Assembly (NCBI RefSeq): GCF_000219915.2
Contig: NC_017964.1
Span: 1,364,001-1,428,000, forward strand
DNA from: Advenella kashmirensis WT001
GTDB lineage: Bacteria; Pseudomonadota; Gammaproteobacteria; Burkholderiales; Burkholderiaceae_B
Length of the DNA stretch: 64,000 nucleotides
Direction of reading: 5' to 3'
Part shown: in pieces, positions 47,826 to 58,755 of the stretch
Numbering within the stretch: the first letter of the stretch is position 1
Layout of the letters: every line of letters begins with the position of its first letter
Translations under genes and position numbers: made by a program
Notes under the pieces: model-generated
What the model saw: only the letters and a program-made list of their open reading frames with translations
What the model was told of the DNA's origin: nothing
The model's database searches: none

Positions 47826-49957
47826 TGGGCCAACCTTGAAATATCGGCCACCAGATTCATGGTGGCGTGCAATTGCGACAGCAAGGCCAGGCGATTGTTG
47901 CGAACCGCCGGATCATCGGCCATCACCATCACATGGGTAAAGAAATCATCTACGGCACTGCGAGTTTGCGCCACTGCAGCCAGGCTTTTCTCAAAATGCC
48001 CCTGGGCAGCGTCAGCACGTGCCGTTGCTTCGATCCCCTGCAACGCGTCGTACAGGGCCTTTTCTGCCGGTTCGGTGAAAAGGGAAGAGTCTATGGCAGG
48101 CAGGCTGCCGTCGGTTTTCTTCAGCAGATTGCCGATTCGCTTATTGGCAGCCGCCAGGCTTTCTGCTTCCGGCAACTGGGCAAACGCCGTTACGGCCTTG
48201 ATCCTTGCGGCTACTTCCTGCAGTGCAGGCTGCACGGCGATCACCGCGTCCACCACTGATTTGGCATAGTCACCACTGAGCTGGTTGCGATATCGTTCAT
48301 AGATATAGGTCAGCACTTCGTCTGCCGTGTCCGAATGTAGTGTGCCGGGGCTGAAGGTGCCCATGGCAAACACCAGTAATGCAGGCAGATTAAAACGTGT
48401 CGGGTTCGCTGCTGTGGTGGCCAGATAGCCGCCAGCCGCCAATTGTTCGACAGCACTGATAATGCCTAGCGCGGCGCGGCGCAGCCCGAACGGGTCGCGT
48501 TCGCCTGAAGGCTGCAGCCCGATGCCCCAGATGCCAACCAACGTTTCAATGCGCTCGGCAATGAACAGGACGGCTGATATCAGGTTATCGTCGTTGATGG
48601 GGGTATCAAAACGTGTGCGGTACTGGCCGTTGAGCGCCTGGACCACTTCGGCGGGTTCGCCGTCGGCCTGGGCGTAATAGCCGCCCATGATGCCTTGCAG
48701 CTCGGGGAATTCGCCAACCATATTCGAGGTCAGGTCGGCCTTGGCAAGCTGCGCTGCGCGATCGGCCAGGGCGACATTAGCGTTCAGATCTTCGGCAAGG
48801 CGAGAGCTGATGCGGCGCAGGCGTTCAATACGGTCATGCTGCGAACCGAGCTTGTTGTGATAGACGATATTGTCCAGTTGCGCGACCCGCGAGGCCAGCG
48901 GCAGCTTTCTGTCGGTCTCGAAAAAGAACTCTGCATCGGCCAGGCGCGGGCGGATCACTCGTTCGTTGCCCTGGACAATATGATGCGGATCGTCCACCTG
49001 CATATTGCTGACGATCAGGAATTTGTGAATCAGCTTGCCGCTGGCCGGATCGAACAGGGGGAAATACTTCTGATTCAGGCGCATGGTCAGAATCAGGCAC
49101 TCCTGCGGCACGGCCAGAAATTTCTCATCGAATTGCCCGACATAAACGGTTGGGTGTTCAACCAGGGCGGTGACCTCGTCCAGTAGTGGCGTTACTTCTG
49201 CTTCGTCACCCAGCGAGGCGCCCAACGCCTTTGCGGACGCATCAAGCTGCTGGCGGATGGCGGTGCGGCGTGCTTCAAAAGAGGCAATGACACGGCCCTT
49301 GTCGGCCAGCGTCGCGACATAGTCATCTGCATGGGCCAGCGTGATGGGGCCTTCGCTCATGAAGCGGTGGCCGTGGGTACTATTGCCGGCTTCGATCCCC
49401 AGAATAGTGACGGGCAATACCGTGCTGCCGTGCAGGACCACCAGGCCATGGACCGGCCGCACAAAGCGTACGCTGGTCTGGCCGTCAGCCAGTTGATAAC
49501 GCATGACCTTGGGAATGGGCAGGTCGGCCAATGCTGATTCAATAGCGGCCTGCAGCACGTTTTGCAATTGCGCGCCGGCAGCGGTGCCATGGGCAACCAG
49601 ATATTCCTGCTTGCCATCGGATTCGCGGGCGAATTCTGCCGGCGTCAGGTGCGACAGATTCTTTGCCGCCAGTTTTTTCTGCAGGGCGGCTGTGGCCTGA
49701 CCATTTGCATCCAGGCCTACCTTGACAGGCATGAGCTTTTCAGAAAACGGCTGGTCGGCAGCGACGGCCAGTACGCTGCTTAACTGCGCTGCCAGCCGGC
49801 GGGGTGTTGCATAGCATTGGGTCACGTTGTCGGGACCCAGCAGATGCTGCTTGGCCAGGGCCTGTGCGAGGCTGTCGGCGAACACTTGTCCGAGCTTTTG
49901 CAGGGCCCGCGGTGGTAATTCTTCGGTAAACAGTTCAACAAGTAAGGGCGAATTCAT
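47822..49957 (-). CDS. glyS: Glycyl-tRNA synthetase beta subunit
   Basis: A 711-residue beta chain of the heterotetrameric bacterial GlyRS, which binds tRNA-Gly. Recognised by the N-terminal [54 protein letters not shown] segment near [15 protein letters not shown], and the anticodon-binding C-terminus. It overlaps glyQ (ATGA at 49954) and gmhB. A long gene with no frameshift. Confidence 0.97.
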   Translation of the reverse strand: MNSPLLVELFTEELPPRALQKLGQVFADSLAQALAKQHLLGPDNVTQCYATPRRLAAQLSSVLAVAADQPFSEKLMPVKVGLDANGQATAALQKKLAAKNLSHLTPAEFARESDGKQEYLVAHGTAAGAQLQNVLQAAIESALADLPIPKVMRYQLADGQTSVRFVRPVHGLVVLHGSTVLPVTILGIEAGNSTHGHRFMSEGPITLAHADDYVATLADKGRVIASFEARRTAIRQQLDASAKALGASLGDEAEVTPLLDEVTALVEHPTVYVGQFDEKFLAVPQECLILTMRLNQKYFPLFDPASGKLIHKFLIVSNMQVDDPHHIVQGNERVIRPRLADAEFFFETDRKLPLASRVAQLDNIVYHNKLGSQHDRIERLRRISSRLAEDLNANVALADRAAQLAKADLTSNMVGEFPELQGIMGGYYAQADGEPAEVVQALNGQYRTRFDTPINDDNLISAVLFIAERIETLVGIWGIGLQPSGERDPFGLRRAALGIISAVEQLAAGGYLATTAANPTRFNLPALLVFAMGTFSPGTLHSDTADEVLTYIYERYRNQLSGDYAKSVVDAVIAVQPALQEVAARIKAVTAFAQLPEAESLAAANKRIGNLLKKTDGSLPAIDSSLFTEPAEKALYDALQGIEATARADAAQGHFEKSLAAVAQTRSAVDDFFTHVMVMADDPAVRNNRLALLSQLHATMNLVADISRLAQ

Positions 49958-50856
49958 GATACTGCCTTGTTATTCTTGAGCATGGGGAAGCCGAGTTGCT
50001 CGCGTGAATCATAGTAAGCCTGGGCGACCTTGCGCGACAGATTGCGGATGCGACCGATATAGGCAGCACGTTCCGTAACGCTGATGGCGCCGCGCGCGTC
50101 CAGCATATTGAATGTGTGGGCGGCCTTCAGGACCGATTCGTAGGCGGGCAGGGCCAGCGGAATCTCGACCAGACGGGCGGCTTCCTTTTCATAGTCGTTA
50201 AAATGCGCAAACAACATATCTGTATTGGCATATTCAAAATTGTAGGTGGATTGTTCCACTTCGTTCTGGTGGAACACATCGCGATACAGCACTTGTTCAC
50301 CATTGGGCCTCTCGGTCCAGACCAGGTCGTAAACGCTTTGTACATCCTGCAGATACATGGCCAGCCGTTCCAGGCCGTAGGTAATTTCACCCAGGGTAGC
50401 AGGGCAGTCCAGACCACCTACCTGTTGGAAATAGGTAAACTGGGTCACTTCCATGCCATTGAGCCAGACTTCCCAGCCCAGCCCCCAGGCGCCGAGTGTG
50501 GGATTCTCCCAATCATCTTCCACGAAGCGGATATCGTGTTCCTGGGGGTTGATGCCCAGCGCTTTCAGAGAGCCGATGTACAGATCCAGGATATCCGGCG
50601 GCGCCGGCTTGAGGACGACCTGGTATTGATAATAATGCTGCAGACGGTTCGGGTTTTCGCCATAGCGACCATCCTTGGGGCGGCGCGACGGCTGCACATA
50701 GGCAGCATGCCACGGCTCGGGCCCGATGGCGCGCAGAAACGTGGCAGTGTGCGATGTACCGGCTCCCACTTCCATATCGTAGGGCTGCAGCAGGGCGCAA
50801 CCTTGGGTATCCCAGTATTCCTGGAGTTTCAGGATAATCTGCTGAAAAGTTAGCAT
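49954..50856 (-). CDS. glyQ: Glycyl-tRNA synthetase alpha subunit
   Basis: A 300-residue catalytic chain (class II fold) of GlyRS. Start 50856 ([27 protein letters not shown]), which is the family start; the open frame to 50943 is not used. Also seen are [17 protein letters not shown] and [31 protein letters not shown]. First gene of the glyQ-glyS-gmhB-plsC-ygjP string. Divergent from the enoyl-CoA hydratase. Confidence 0.97.
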   Translation of the reverse strand: MLTFQQIILKLQEYWDTQGCALLQPYDMEVGAGTSHTATFLRAIGPEPWHAAYVQPSRRPKDGRYGENPNRLQHYYQYQVVLKPAPPDILDLYIGSLKALGINPQEHDIRFVEDDWENPTLGAWGLGWEVWLNGMEVTQFTYFQQVGGLDCPATLGEITYGLERLAMYLQDVQSVYDLVWTERPNGEQVLYRDVFHQNEVEQSTYNFEYANTDMLFAHFNDYEKEAARLVEIPLALPAYESVLKAAHTFNMLDARGAISVTERAAYIGRIRNLSRKVAQAYYDSREQLGFPMLKNNKAVS

Positions 50857-51015
50857 GGACGGACTCAAGATAATTAGAAAAAGCTGAATCGCCGATTTTA
50901 ACGGATTTGCTGCGGTATTCGGCTGTTTCTTGCGAGATGGCAACCATATGGGCGGATTTTGCGCGCGGAATGATTTAAAGTTCTGGTATCCCGAAAATGG
51001 CAGTCTGGAGATCTC

Positions 51016-51781
51016 ATGTCTGAATTAATCAAGTCTGAAATACGCGGTCGCGTCCTTATTCTGACGATCAATCGTCCCGAGGCGCGCAATGCGCTCACCT
51101 ACGACACTTCATTTGCGCTGGCCGATGCGCTGGATCGTTGATGCCGATGACAATCTGACCGTCGGTATTTTACGCGGTGAAGGCAATACCTTCTGCTCCG
51201 GCATGGATCTGAAGGAGTTTGCCCGTACCCAGCGCCGCGCGGTGGTTCCGGGCCGCGGGCTGGGCGGGCTGGCTGAAGCGCCGCCAGCCAAACCGCTGAT
51301 TGCCGCTGTAGAAGGCTATGCCCTGGCCGGTGGATTTGAGCTGGCCCTGGCCTGCGACCTGATTGTTGCCGCCGACAACGCCAGTTTCGGGCTGCCTGAA
51401 GTCAAGCGTGGTCTGGTTCCCGGATCGGGCGGCATGTTGCGCCTGCCGCGCCGCCTGCCGTACCACGTTGCCATGGAAGCGCTGCTGACTGGCGATATGA
51501 TTGCCGCCAAACGCGCGCACGCTCTCGGTTTGGTCAACGATCTGGTAGAACCCGGCACTGCACTGGAAGCTGCGTTAAAATTGGCGGAGAAGATCGCTGC
51601 AAATGGCCCGCTGGCAGTTCGTACGGTCAAGCAGATCGTGACCGAATCCCAGGACTGGCGCACAGATGACATGTTTGCCCTGCAGAATCCTCGCATGGCC
51701 CACATTTTTTCATCGGAAGATGCCAAGGAAGGTGCGACAGCCTTCGCCGAAAAACGTCCTCCCGTTTGGAAGGGCAGGTAA
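51016..51781 (+). CDS. Enoyl-CoA hydratase/isomerase family protein (one frameshift)
   Basis: Crotonase-fold enzyme of about 255 residues. The start [27 protein letters not shown] has GGAG 5 nt upstream of ATG 51016; that frame ends at 51140 and the second frame carries [38 protein letters not shown] (oxyanion-hole Gly) and [22 protein letters not shown]. One base missing near 51137-51140 joins them. The Glu pair of true hydratases is at least partly present (FGLPEV), so hydration of an enoyl-CoA is plausible; the exact substrate is unknown. 25 nt upstream of the fumarase gene. Confidence 0.88.
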
Positions 51782-51806
51782 TTTTTACTAGCAAATACAT
51801 TCAATC

Positions 51807-53326
51807 ATGACAACTGTAATCAAACAAGATGATCTGATCCAGTCTATTGCAGATGCAATTCAGTTCATCAGCTACTACCATCCGGCCGATTATATTCAGC
51901 ACCTGGCGCGTGCTTACGAGCGCGAAGAAAGTGCGGCGGCCAAGGACGCGATTGCCCAGATCCTGACCAATTCTCGCATGTGCGCCGAGGGCAAGCGTCC
52001 TATCTGCCAGGATACAGGCATTGTGAATGTATTCCTGAAGGTGGGTATGGACGTGCGCTTCGACTTGTCCTGTACCTTGCAGGAGGCATGTGATGAAGGC
52101 GTGCGTCGCGGTTACCTGGACCCGGACAACAAACTGCGTGCGTCGGTACTGTCTGATCCGATTTTCGAACGCAAAAATACCAAGGACAATACGCCCTGTA
52201 TTTTGCATGTGGAACTGGTGCCGGGCAATACGGTTGACGTGCAGGTCGCTTCCAAAGGCGGCGGCTCAGAGAATAAATCCAAGTTCGCCATGCTCAACCC
52301 CAGCGACTCCATTGTGGACTGGGTCTTGAAAACCGTGCCGCTCATGGGGGCTGGCTGGTGCCCGCCAGGCATGCTGGCATCGGCGTTGGCGGTACGGCTG
52401 AAAAAGCCATGCTGATGGCCAAGCAGTCACTGATGGAAGATATTGACATGTACGAACTGCTGGCTCGCGGCCCGCAAAACAAACTGGAAGAGCTGCGGAT
52501 CGAACTGTATGAAAAAGTCAATGCGTTGGGCATTGGCGCGCAGGGTCTGGGTGGCCTGACTACGGTGCTGGATATCAAGATCAATACCTATCCGACCCAT
52601 GCTGCCTCTAAACCCATCGCCATGATTCCCAACTGCGCGGCGACTCGCCACGTGCATTTTGTGCTGGACGGATCGGGCGTGGCGAACCTGACGCCGCCAT
52701 CGCTGTCCGACTGGCCTGATGTTCACTGGGCGCCTGATTACAATGCCTCCAAGCAAGTGAACCTGGATACGCTGACCAAGGAAGAAGTGGCCAGCTGGAA
52801 GCCCGGCCAGACGCTGCTGTTAAACGGTAAAATGCTCACCGGTCGCGACGCCGCACATAAGCGCATTCAGGACATGCTGGCAAAAGGCGAACCGCTGCCT
52901 GTCGATTTCACCAACCGCGTCATCTATTATGTCGGTCCGGTGGATCCGGTGCGCGATGAAGTGGTGGGCCCTGCAGGCCCAACGACGGCCACTCGCATGG
53001 ACAAATTCACCGACATGATGCTGGAGAAAACCGGTCTGATCGCGATGATTGGCAAAGCCGAACGTGGTCCCGTCGCCATCGACTCAATCAAGAATCATCG
53101 CTCTGCCTATCTGATGGCAGTGGGCGGGTCGGCCTATCTGGTATCCAAAGCCATTCGTGGCGCCAAAGTAGTCGGGTTCGAAGACCTGGGTATGGAAGCA
53201 ATCTACGAATTTGATGTGAAGGATATGCCAGTGACGGTTGCCGTTGACTCCAGTGGCACTTCGGTGCACAAGACGGGGCCGCGTGAGTGGCAGGCAAAAA
53301 TCGGTATTATTCCGGTGCCTGCATGA
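51807..53326 (+). CDS. fumA: Class I fumarate hydratase, iron-sulfur type (one frameshift)
   Basis: A TCA-cycle enzyme of about 507 residues interconverting fumarate and malate with a [4Fe-4S] cluster. Seen: RPICQDTGIVNVFLKVG (cluster Cys), KGGGSENKSKFAMLNPSDSI, PPGMLGIGVGGTAEKAM (restored), PNCAATRHVHFVLDGSG, and the C-terminal swivelling domain (GRDAAHKRIQDML, VGPAGPTTATRMD). One G missing at about 52376-52378. An intrinsic terminator lies 30 nt after the stop. The alpha and beta domains are fused in one chain, as in FumA/FumB. Confidence 0.95.
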
Positions 53327-53355
53327 TGTATTGAAGCTCCATTCAGGTGAAATAA

Positions 53356-53391
53356 AACGGCTTGCAGCCTGGCGCTGCAGGCCGTTTTTGT
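53356..53391 (+). terminator. Rho-independent terminator of the fumarase gene
   Basis: Stem AACGGCTTGCAG paired with CTGCAGGCCGTT (12 bp, one G-T), 7-nt loop, followed by TTTTGTTT; 30 nt after the fumarase stop. Confidence 0.9.
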
Positions 53392-53508
53392 TTGGATCAT
53401 CCGTTCGATGGGATTATGACGTTGCCAACGCCGCCATGGGGCCGCAGGTTCAGGCCGGATAAATGGGCTTGGCACACCTGAGGTTGCGGCAAAGGATTGT
53501 CATTATCG

Positions 53509-54543
53509 TCAACGCACCAGCCCCTGGGTTTTTAGCCAATCCTGAATCAATCCTGATATTTGCCGGGAATTGGTGTCCATCATGATCATGTGGCTGTTGC
53601 CGTGGATTCCCTTGGCCGGCAGATCCAGCAGATCACCTTGGCCGCCAGCCTGGTTCAAAGCAGCGCGGAATCGTTCCTGCCGCTCCTTGATGCTCTTCCA
53701 GAATGGATAGTCCTGAATGTAATCACCCCAGACCCATAGCATCGGCACATTGCGCAAAGGCGCCAGATCTGTTTTATCCGGGTCTGGCGAACCGCTGGGT
53801 TCGACCAACACCACCGCCTTGACTTTGTCCGGGTATTTCAGGGCCGATGTGAGCGCAAAATTTCCGCCCTGACTGTGCACAACAATCACGCATGGGCAGG
53901 CCTGCTGCACATACTGGTCATAGGCGCGCTGCGTGCGTTCGTCATTGGTCGCCCAGCGCGGTATGCTTTGCTTGGTGAACTGGTCAAAGTCGGCTATGGG
54001 GAACAGCGTACCTGGGATGGCCTGCCGAGATTTCGGATCGCTCGCATAGGTCTTGCCAATGCGGAACAATTCCCAGGCTTCCTTTTTGGTGCGAAACACC
54101 GGCTCTCCCTGGAAAATTTCAGGATAGCGTGCCCATGATGCGCGGCCACGTTCGACTGCATCGCTCACATACACACTCCAGCCGTCGCGCAGAAAATCCA
54201 TTTCCCAGCCTGGTTTGCCGTCAGGTTTGGTTTCATACGTTGTACCGGATAGACCACCGCCGTGCCACATCAGCATAGGCACACTGGCCCGCGGATTTTC
54301 CAGGATGGTGTAACGCGTGTACATTTGTCCGGCGACGAAATCGCCATTGGGATTGAGCGTTACCGGAGGCGAGCCGGGGCTATACACCATTTTCTTGGTT
54401 GGCAAGCCTTTGAGTGTGACCGGCTCGCCACCGATGTGATAGCTGCCGACTTCCTTTACGTTTATCCCGCCAGTTTGCGCGCATCCGGCCAATAGTGCGA
54501 TGGCTGGCAGCGCCACCGCTACAGTTCGCATAGCAATACCCAT
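53509..54543 (-). CDS. Lipoprotein alpha/beta-hydrolase (esterase)
   Basis: A 344-residue exported protein. Start 54543 with GAGGAG upstream; lipid-attachment site in the signal peptide (AIALLAGC). The alpha/beta-hydrolase core has the oxyanion HGGGLSGTTYE, the nucleophile elbow VVHSQGGNFA (Ser), LVEPSG, and a late His in KGIHGNSHMIMMD. Related proteins are annotated as esterases; some act on plant cell-wall esters. No neighbour suggests a substrate. Intact. A 509-nt gap separates it from the divergent dpp operon. Confidence 0.82.
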   Translation of the reverse strand: MGIAMRTVAVALPAIALLAGCAQTGGINVKEVGSYHIGGEPVTLKGLPTKKMVYSPGSPPVTLNPNGDFVAGQMYTRYTILENPRASVPMLMWHGGGLSGTTYETKPDGKPGWEMDFLRDGWSVYVSDAVERGRASWARYPEIFQGEPVFRTKKEAWELFRIGKTYASDPKSRQAIPGTLFPIADFDQFTKQSIPRWATNDERTQRAYDQYVQQACPCVIVVHSQGGNFALTSALKYPDKVKAVVLVEPSGSPDPDKTDLAPLRNVPMLWVWGDYIQDYPFWKSIKERQERFRAALNQAGGQGDLLDLPAKGIHGNSHMIMMDTNSRQISGLIQDWLKTQGLVR

Positions 54544-54619
54544 GTTGTCTCCTCTTGCGACGTAATCCCGGTGAACGCCAATGGCGCCATGCGCTCGGCC
54601 GCTTAACGAGTGTGCTAAC

Positions 54620-54664
54620 ACCAGGGTCAGTATTTATTTCGAATAATTATAAGCTGACCCTGGT
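54620..54664. repeat. Perfect 11-bp inverted repeat
   Basis: ACCAGGGTCAG (54620-54630) and CTGACCCTGGT (54654-54664) around a 23-nt AT-rich loop that itself contains a TTCGAA palindrome. It lies between divergent genes. Could be a cruciform, an operator or a decayed element end. The rest of 54544-54880 holds no supported gene. Confidence 0.6.
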
Positions 54665-54881
54665 TATGAGCCAGTCAGGTGTAGTGGATATTCGCTGCAA
54701 CGTAAGCTGTGTCTACTTTGTGCAGCCCAAGGTTGCTGCAAGAAATAGAGCGATGATGACTTCTGGCGGAAAGATTATAGGCAAGCCGCTGTAGCTGCTG
54801 TAGCAAAAGGTCGCACAGCGATAAAACGCTCAGACGGTGCATTCAAGTACCATCGATGCAGAACGAACCAAGGTGCCGTAG

Positions 54882-54910
54882 TTGTAATTGGTTACACAAT
54901 GATGTCTTAT
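54882..54910 (+). promoter_or_regulatory. Weak candidate promoter of the dpp leader
   Basis: TTGTAA, 17-bp spacer, TCTTAT; each box matches the consensus at four of six positions. It would start a leader of about 110 nt ending at the hairpin at 54989-55029. Confidence 0.3.
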
Positions 54911-54988
54911 GACTCCCTTGCGAAGTCGCCAAGGTTGGGTATTTCCTAATTGTTTCCCTTATCTGCGGTCTGTAACCTTGCGCTGTTC

Positions 54989-55029
54989 AAGTCAGCCCCC
55001 GCATGATTGCGGCACGAGGCTGGCTTTTT
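54989..55029 (+). terminator. Intrinsic terminator in the dppA leader
   Basis: AAGTCAGCC (54989-54997) pairs with GGCTGGCTT (55018-55026); an inner CCGC/GCGG helix extends it; TTTTT follows. It ends only about 25 nt before the dppA ATG, so it must either terminate an upstream short transcript or attenuate the operon. Confidence 0.7.
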
Positions 55030-55052
55030 ACCTTATTTTCAAAGGAACTGTA

Positions 55053-56650
55053 ATGAAGATAAATGCGACACGCATGATTCTGACAGCCCTGCTAGGTGGA
55101 CTTGCGACAACAGCGCAGGCGGCAGGCACACTGGTCTATTGCTCAGAAGGCAGTCCGGCCGGTTTTGATACAGCACAGTACAGCGCAGGTACCGATTTCG
55201 ATGTTTCTGCGGAAACGTTTATAACGGGCTGGTGGGGTTCGAGCGCGGTTCGACCGAAGTGATTCCGGCGTTGGCTGAAAAATGGGATGTTTCTGAAGAT
55301 GGCCTGGTGTACACCTTCCATCTGCGTCCGGGCGTCAAGTTTCAGACTTCGCGCTTTTTCACCCCCACGCGCGGGCTGACGGCAGATGATGTGGTCTATA
55401 CCTTCGAGCGCATGATGAACAAGGACCATCCGTTTCGCAAGGCCTATCCGACTGAATTTCCGTACTTTACCGATATGGGCATGGACAAGAACCTGAAGTC
55501 GGTGGAAAAAGTGGATGACAAGACAGTCAAATTCACGCTCAATGAAGTGGATGCCGCTTTTGTGCAAAATATGGCCATGCCGTTTGCCATTATTCATTCC
55601 AAGGAATATTTGGAAAAGTTGCTGGCAGACGGAAAGCCGGAGATGATCAATCAGCAGCCACTGGGTACCGGACCGTTTATTTTCGAGCGCTACCAGAAAG
55701 ATGCGCAAATCCGCTACAAGGCCAACAAAGATTATTGGGACAAGAAAGAGGGTCCGCTGGTGGATAATCTGATTTTTGCCATCACCAAAGATCCTTCTGT
55801 ACGCGCCCAGAAGCTCAAGGCCAATGAGTGCCACCTGGCTTCATACCCCTTGCCGGCAGATGTTGAACGCCTCAAGCAGGATCCCAATCTGAAAGTGCAG
55901 TCCAATCCTGGCTTTAACGTGGGTTTCATTTATTACAACACTGAAAAAGAGCAATTGAAGAAACCCGAAGTGCGTGTAGCGCTGGACATGGCCATCAACA
56001 AACCGGCCATTATCAAGGCGGTCTACGGCGGGCAGGGTGTACTGGCCCATGGCCCCATGCCGTCCAGCCAGTGGTCCTATGATGACACGATCAAAAGCCG
56101 TCCGACAGACGTGGCCAAAGCCAAGGAATTGCTGGCCAAAGCGGGTTACCCCGATGGGTTTGACATGGGCTTGTGGTCTTTGCCCGTGGTGCGTCCCTAT
56201 AATCCTAATGGCCGTCTGATGGCAGAGATGATCCAGTCCGACTGGGCCAAAATCGGCGTCAAGGTCAAAATCAGTACCTATGAATGGGGCGAATACCTCA
56301 AGCGCGCCAAACAGGGTACGCATGACGCCATCATGGTGGGCTGGACCGGCGATAATGGTGACCCGGACAATTGGCTGGGCAACCTGTTGTCCTGCAACTC
56401 GGTAGGCGGTGTCAACTATTCTCGCTTCTGTTATAAACCGTTTGATGATCTGGTGGTAAAAGCCAAGCGCGTCACCGACAAGCAGGAGCGCACCCAGCTG
56501 TACAAGGAAGCCCAGAAAATCTTCCATGAACAAATGCCCATGTCGCCCATCGGCACCTCGATTGTGAACGTCCCCATGAACAAGAAAGTCGAAGGCTTCA
56601 AGATCAGTCCTTTCGGTCTCTTTCAATTCTATGGCGTCAGTCTGAAGTAA
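55053..56650 (+). CDS. dppA: Dipeptide ABC transporter periplasmic binding protein (one frameshift)
   Basis: About 532 residues of the DppA/OppA family. The start MKINATRMILTALLGGLATTAQAAG is a signal peptide; then LVYCSEGSPAGFDTAQ, the continuing frame with FERGSTEVIPALAEKWDVSEDGLVYTFHLRPGVKF, and GTGPFIFERYQKD. One T is missing at about 55218-55221 (restores ETFYNGLVGFERGS). It delivers di- or tripeptides (in some bacteria also haem or 5-aminolevulinate) to the DppBC channel encoded next. AAAGGA precedes the ATG. Confidence 0.94.
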
Positions 56651-56687
56651 CGATTTCGACTATAGTAGGAGTCAAAACGAAGGCTAT

Positions 56688-56716
56688 CCCGCGAGGGAGG
56701 CTTTCGCTTTGTCATT
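56688..56716 (+). other. Hairpin between dppA and dppB
   Basis: Imperfect stem of about 11 pairs (CGAAGGCT... with ...AGGCTTTCG, including G-U pairs), T-rich stretch some 10 nt further. In binding-protein operons such intercistronic hairpins often let the binding protein be made in excess over the permease. Confidence 0.5.
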
Positions 56717-56787
56717 TGTTTTTTCAGGACACGCGTAACAAACCGGTCATATCTCATATGGCCTGAGTGTCCACGGAGGCTGGCCTC

Positions 56788-57815
56788 ATGTTTTCCTTTA
56801 TTCTCAGGCGTCTGGCGATTCTGATTCCGACATTTTTCGGTATCACGATCCTGACGTTTCTTCTTATTCATATGATTCCCGGTGATCCGGTGATGACAAT
56901 GCTGGGTGAGCGCAATGTTGACCCGGAAATGTACAAATCCATCATGGCCCGGCTTGGGCTGGACCAGCCGCTGCATATTCAGTATCTGAACTATCTGGGT
57001 GGTTTGCTGCAGGGCGACTTTGGTCAAGTCTTTTTCCAGCCAGAGCAGTGTCTGGGGCGAATTTGCAGCCCTGTTTCCGGCCACGCTGGAGTTGGGCATC
57101 TGTGCCTGTTGTTCGGCTCGATCTTCGGTATTTTGCTGGGCGTGCTGGCTGCCATCAAGCGCGGCACATTCCTGGATCACGGCGTCATGGGTCTGTCGCT
57201 CACTGGTTACTCCATGCCGATTTTCTGGTGGGGCCTGATGCTGATCATGCTGTTCTCGTCCTATCTGGGCTGGACCCCGGTCTCTGGCCGCATCAGCCTG
57301 ACCTACGATGTGCAGCCCTATACCGGCTTCATGTTGATCGATTCGGTGATCGCGCAGATACAGGATCCGGAATACAACAGTGGCGCGTTCCTGGATGCGG
57401 TTATGCACCTGATCCTGCCGTCTGTCGTGCTGGGTACCATCCCGCTGGCGGTTATCTCGCGGATGACCCGCTCTTCCATGCTCGAAGTCATGGGCGAAGA
57501 TTATGTCCGAACAGCCAGGGCCAAAGGCTGTCGCCACGACGAGTCATCTTTGTCCATACGTTGCGCAACGCAATGATTTCCGTGGTGACAGTGATCGGCC
57601 TGCAAATCAGCACGCTGATTGGCGGCGCCGTGCTCACGGAAACCATTTTCTCCTGGCCAGGCATTGGCAAGTGGCTGGTTGACGCCATTTTCCGACGCGA
57701 CTATCCGGTGGTGCAAAATGGTCTGTTGATCGTGGCCGTCCTGATTATCCTGGTCAATCTGGTAGTAGACATCGTTTATGGTGTTGTCAATCCGCGGATC
57801 CGTCATGCAAAATAA
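56788..57815 (+). CDS. dppB: Dipeptide ABC transporter permease DppB (several frameshifts)
   Basis: Inner-membrane permease of about 343 residues. MFSFILRRLAILIPTFFGITILTF, HMIPGDPVMTMLGER, GYSMPIFWWGLMLIML, the EAA-loop RSSMLEVMGEDYVRTARAKG, and the C-terminal TETIFSWPGIGKWLVDAI are all clear DppB. Between about 57027 and 57103 the reading frame is displaced; adding one base to AA near 57027 and one to the T run at 57031-57035 gives GDFGQSLFSSQSSVWGEFAALFPATLELGICA, and one at 57103 restores LLFGSIFG. Another missing base near 57529 restores AKGLSPRRVIFVHTLRNAM. Four gaps in one gene. Confidence 0.92.
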
Positions 57816-57825
57816 GGACGACATC

Positions 57826-58746
57826 ATGAATCCCCTCTCTTTGACTGACACCCATGTCGCAACGACCGGTGCGATCACGTATCCGTCTCCGCTGCGCGAG
57901 TTTATCGTCAGCTTTTCCAACAACCGTGGCGCGGTTGCCGGCTTCTGTTTTCTGGTGCTCATGGTGCTGGCCGCCGTGCTGGCGCCCTGGCTGGCTCCGT
58001 ACGATCCCCTGATGCAGTTTCGCGATCATATGCTGCAACCGCCGGCCTGGCAGCAAGGGGGTAGCGCCGCCTATCTGCTGGGCACCGATGAGGCGGGGCG
58101 GGACATTCTCTCGCGACTGATGCATGGTGCACGGCTGTCGCTGGTCATTGGTTTTTCAGCTGTGATTATCACACTTGTGCCGGGCATTCTGCTTGGCCTG
58201 CTGGCGGCTTTTTTTCCGAATACCGCAGGGCGTGTGCTTATGCGCATGGCCGACATCATGATGTCTTTGCCTTCGGTGCTGCTGGCCATTGCGATCATGG
58301 CGGTGCTTGGTCCCGGTATCACAAATGCAATGATTGCAATCGCGGTCGTGGGTTTGCCCGGCTATATGCGCATCGTGCGGGCCTCGGCCATGAGCGAACT
58401 GAGCAAGGACTACGTCATGGCATCCAGGGTCACTGGCGCTGGTGTAGTGCGTCTGATGTTTATCACTGTGCTGCCCAACTGCATGGCGCCGCTGATCGTG
58501 CAGGCGACGCTGGGGTTCTCCTCGGCTATTCTGGATATCGCAGCCCTGGGCTTTCTGGGGCTGGGTGTGCAGCCGCCGGCACCCGAGTGGGGCACCATGC
58601 TTGCCACGGCGCGCGATTACATTACCAGTGCCTGGTGGGTGGTCACCTTTCCCGGCTTGACCATTCTGCTTACAGTACTGGCCATCAATCTGGTGGGCGA
58701 TGGCCTGCGCGATGCGCTGGATCCCAAACTGAAACGCGCGGCATAG
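57826..58746 (+). CDS. dppC: Dipeptide ABC transporter permease DppC
   Basis: A 306-residue permease partner of DppB. Cytoplasmic N-terminus, first TM helix (GAVAGFCFLVLMVLAAVLAPWLAPYDP), LLGTDEAGRDILSRLMHGARLSL (DppC/OppC hallmark), the EAA loop and C-terminal ALGFLGLGVQPPAPEWGTML. Start 57826 preferred (AAGGACGACATC upstream), 10 nt after the dppB stop. Intact. Confidence 0.94.
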   Translation: MNPLSLTDTHVATTGAITYPSPLREFIVSFSNNRGAVAGFCFLVLMVLAAVLAPWLAPYDPLMQFRDHMLQPPAWQQGGSAAYLLGTDEAGRDILSRLMHGARLSLVIGFSAVIITLVPGILLGLLAAFFPNTAGRVLMRMADIMMSLPSVLLAIAIMAVLGPGITNAMIAIAVVGLPGYMRIVRASAMSELSKDYVMASRVTGAGVVRLMFITVLPNCMAPLIVQATLGFSSAILDIAALGFLGLGVQPPAPEWGTMLATARDYITSAWWVVTFPGLTILLTVLAINLVGDGLRDALDPKLKRAA

Positions 58747-58755
58747 GAGGCACGA

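Noticed and set aside
54909..55052. Upstream extension of dppA
   Set aside because: The in-frame extension covers the terminator hairpin; the signal peptide and ribosome site set the start at 55053.
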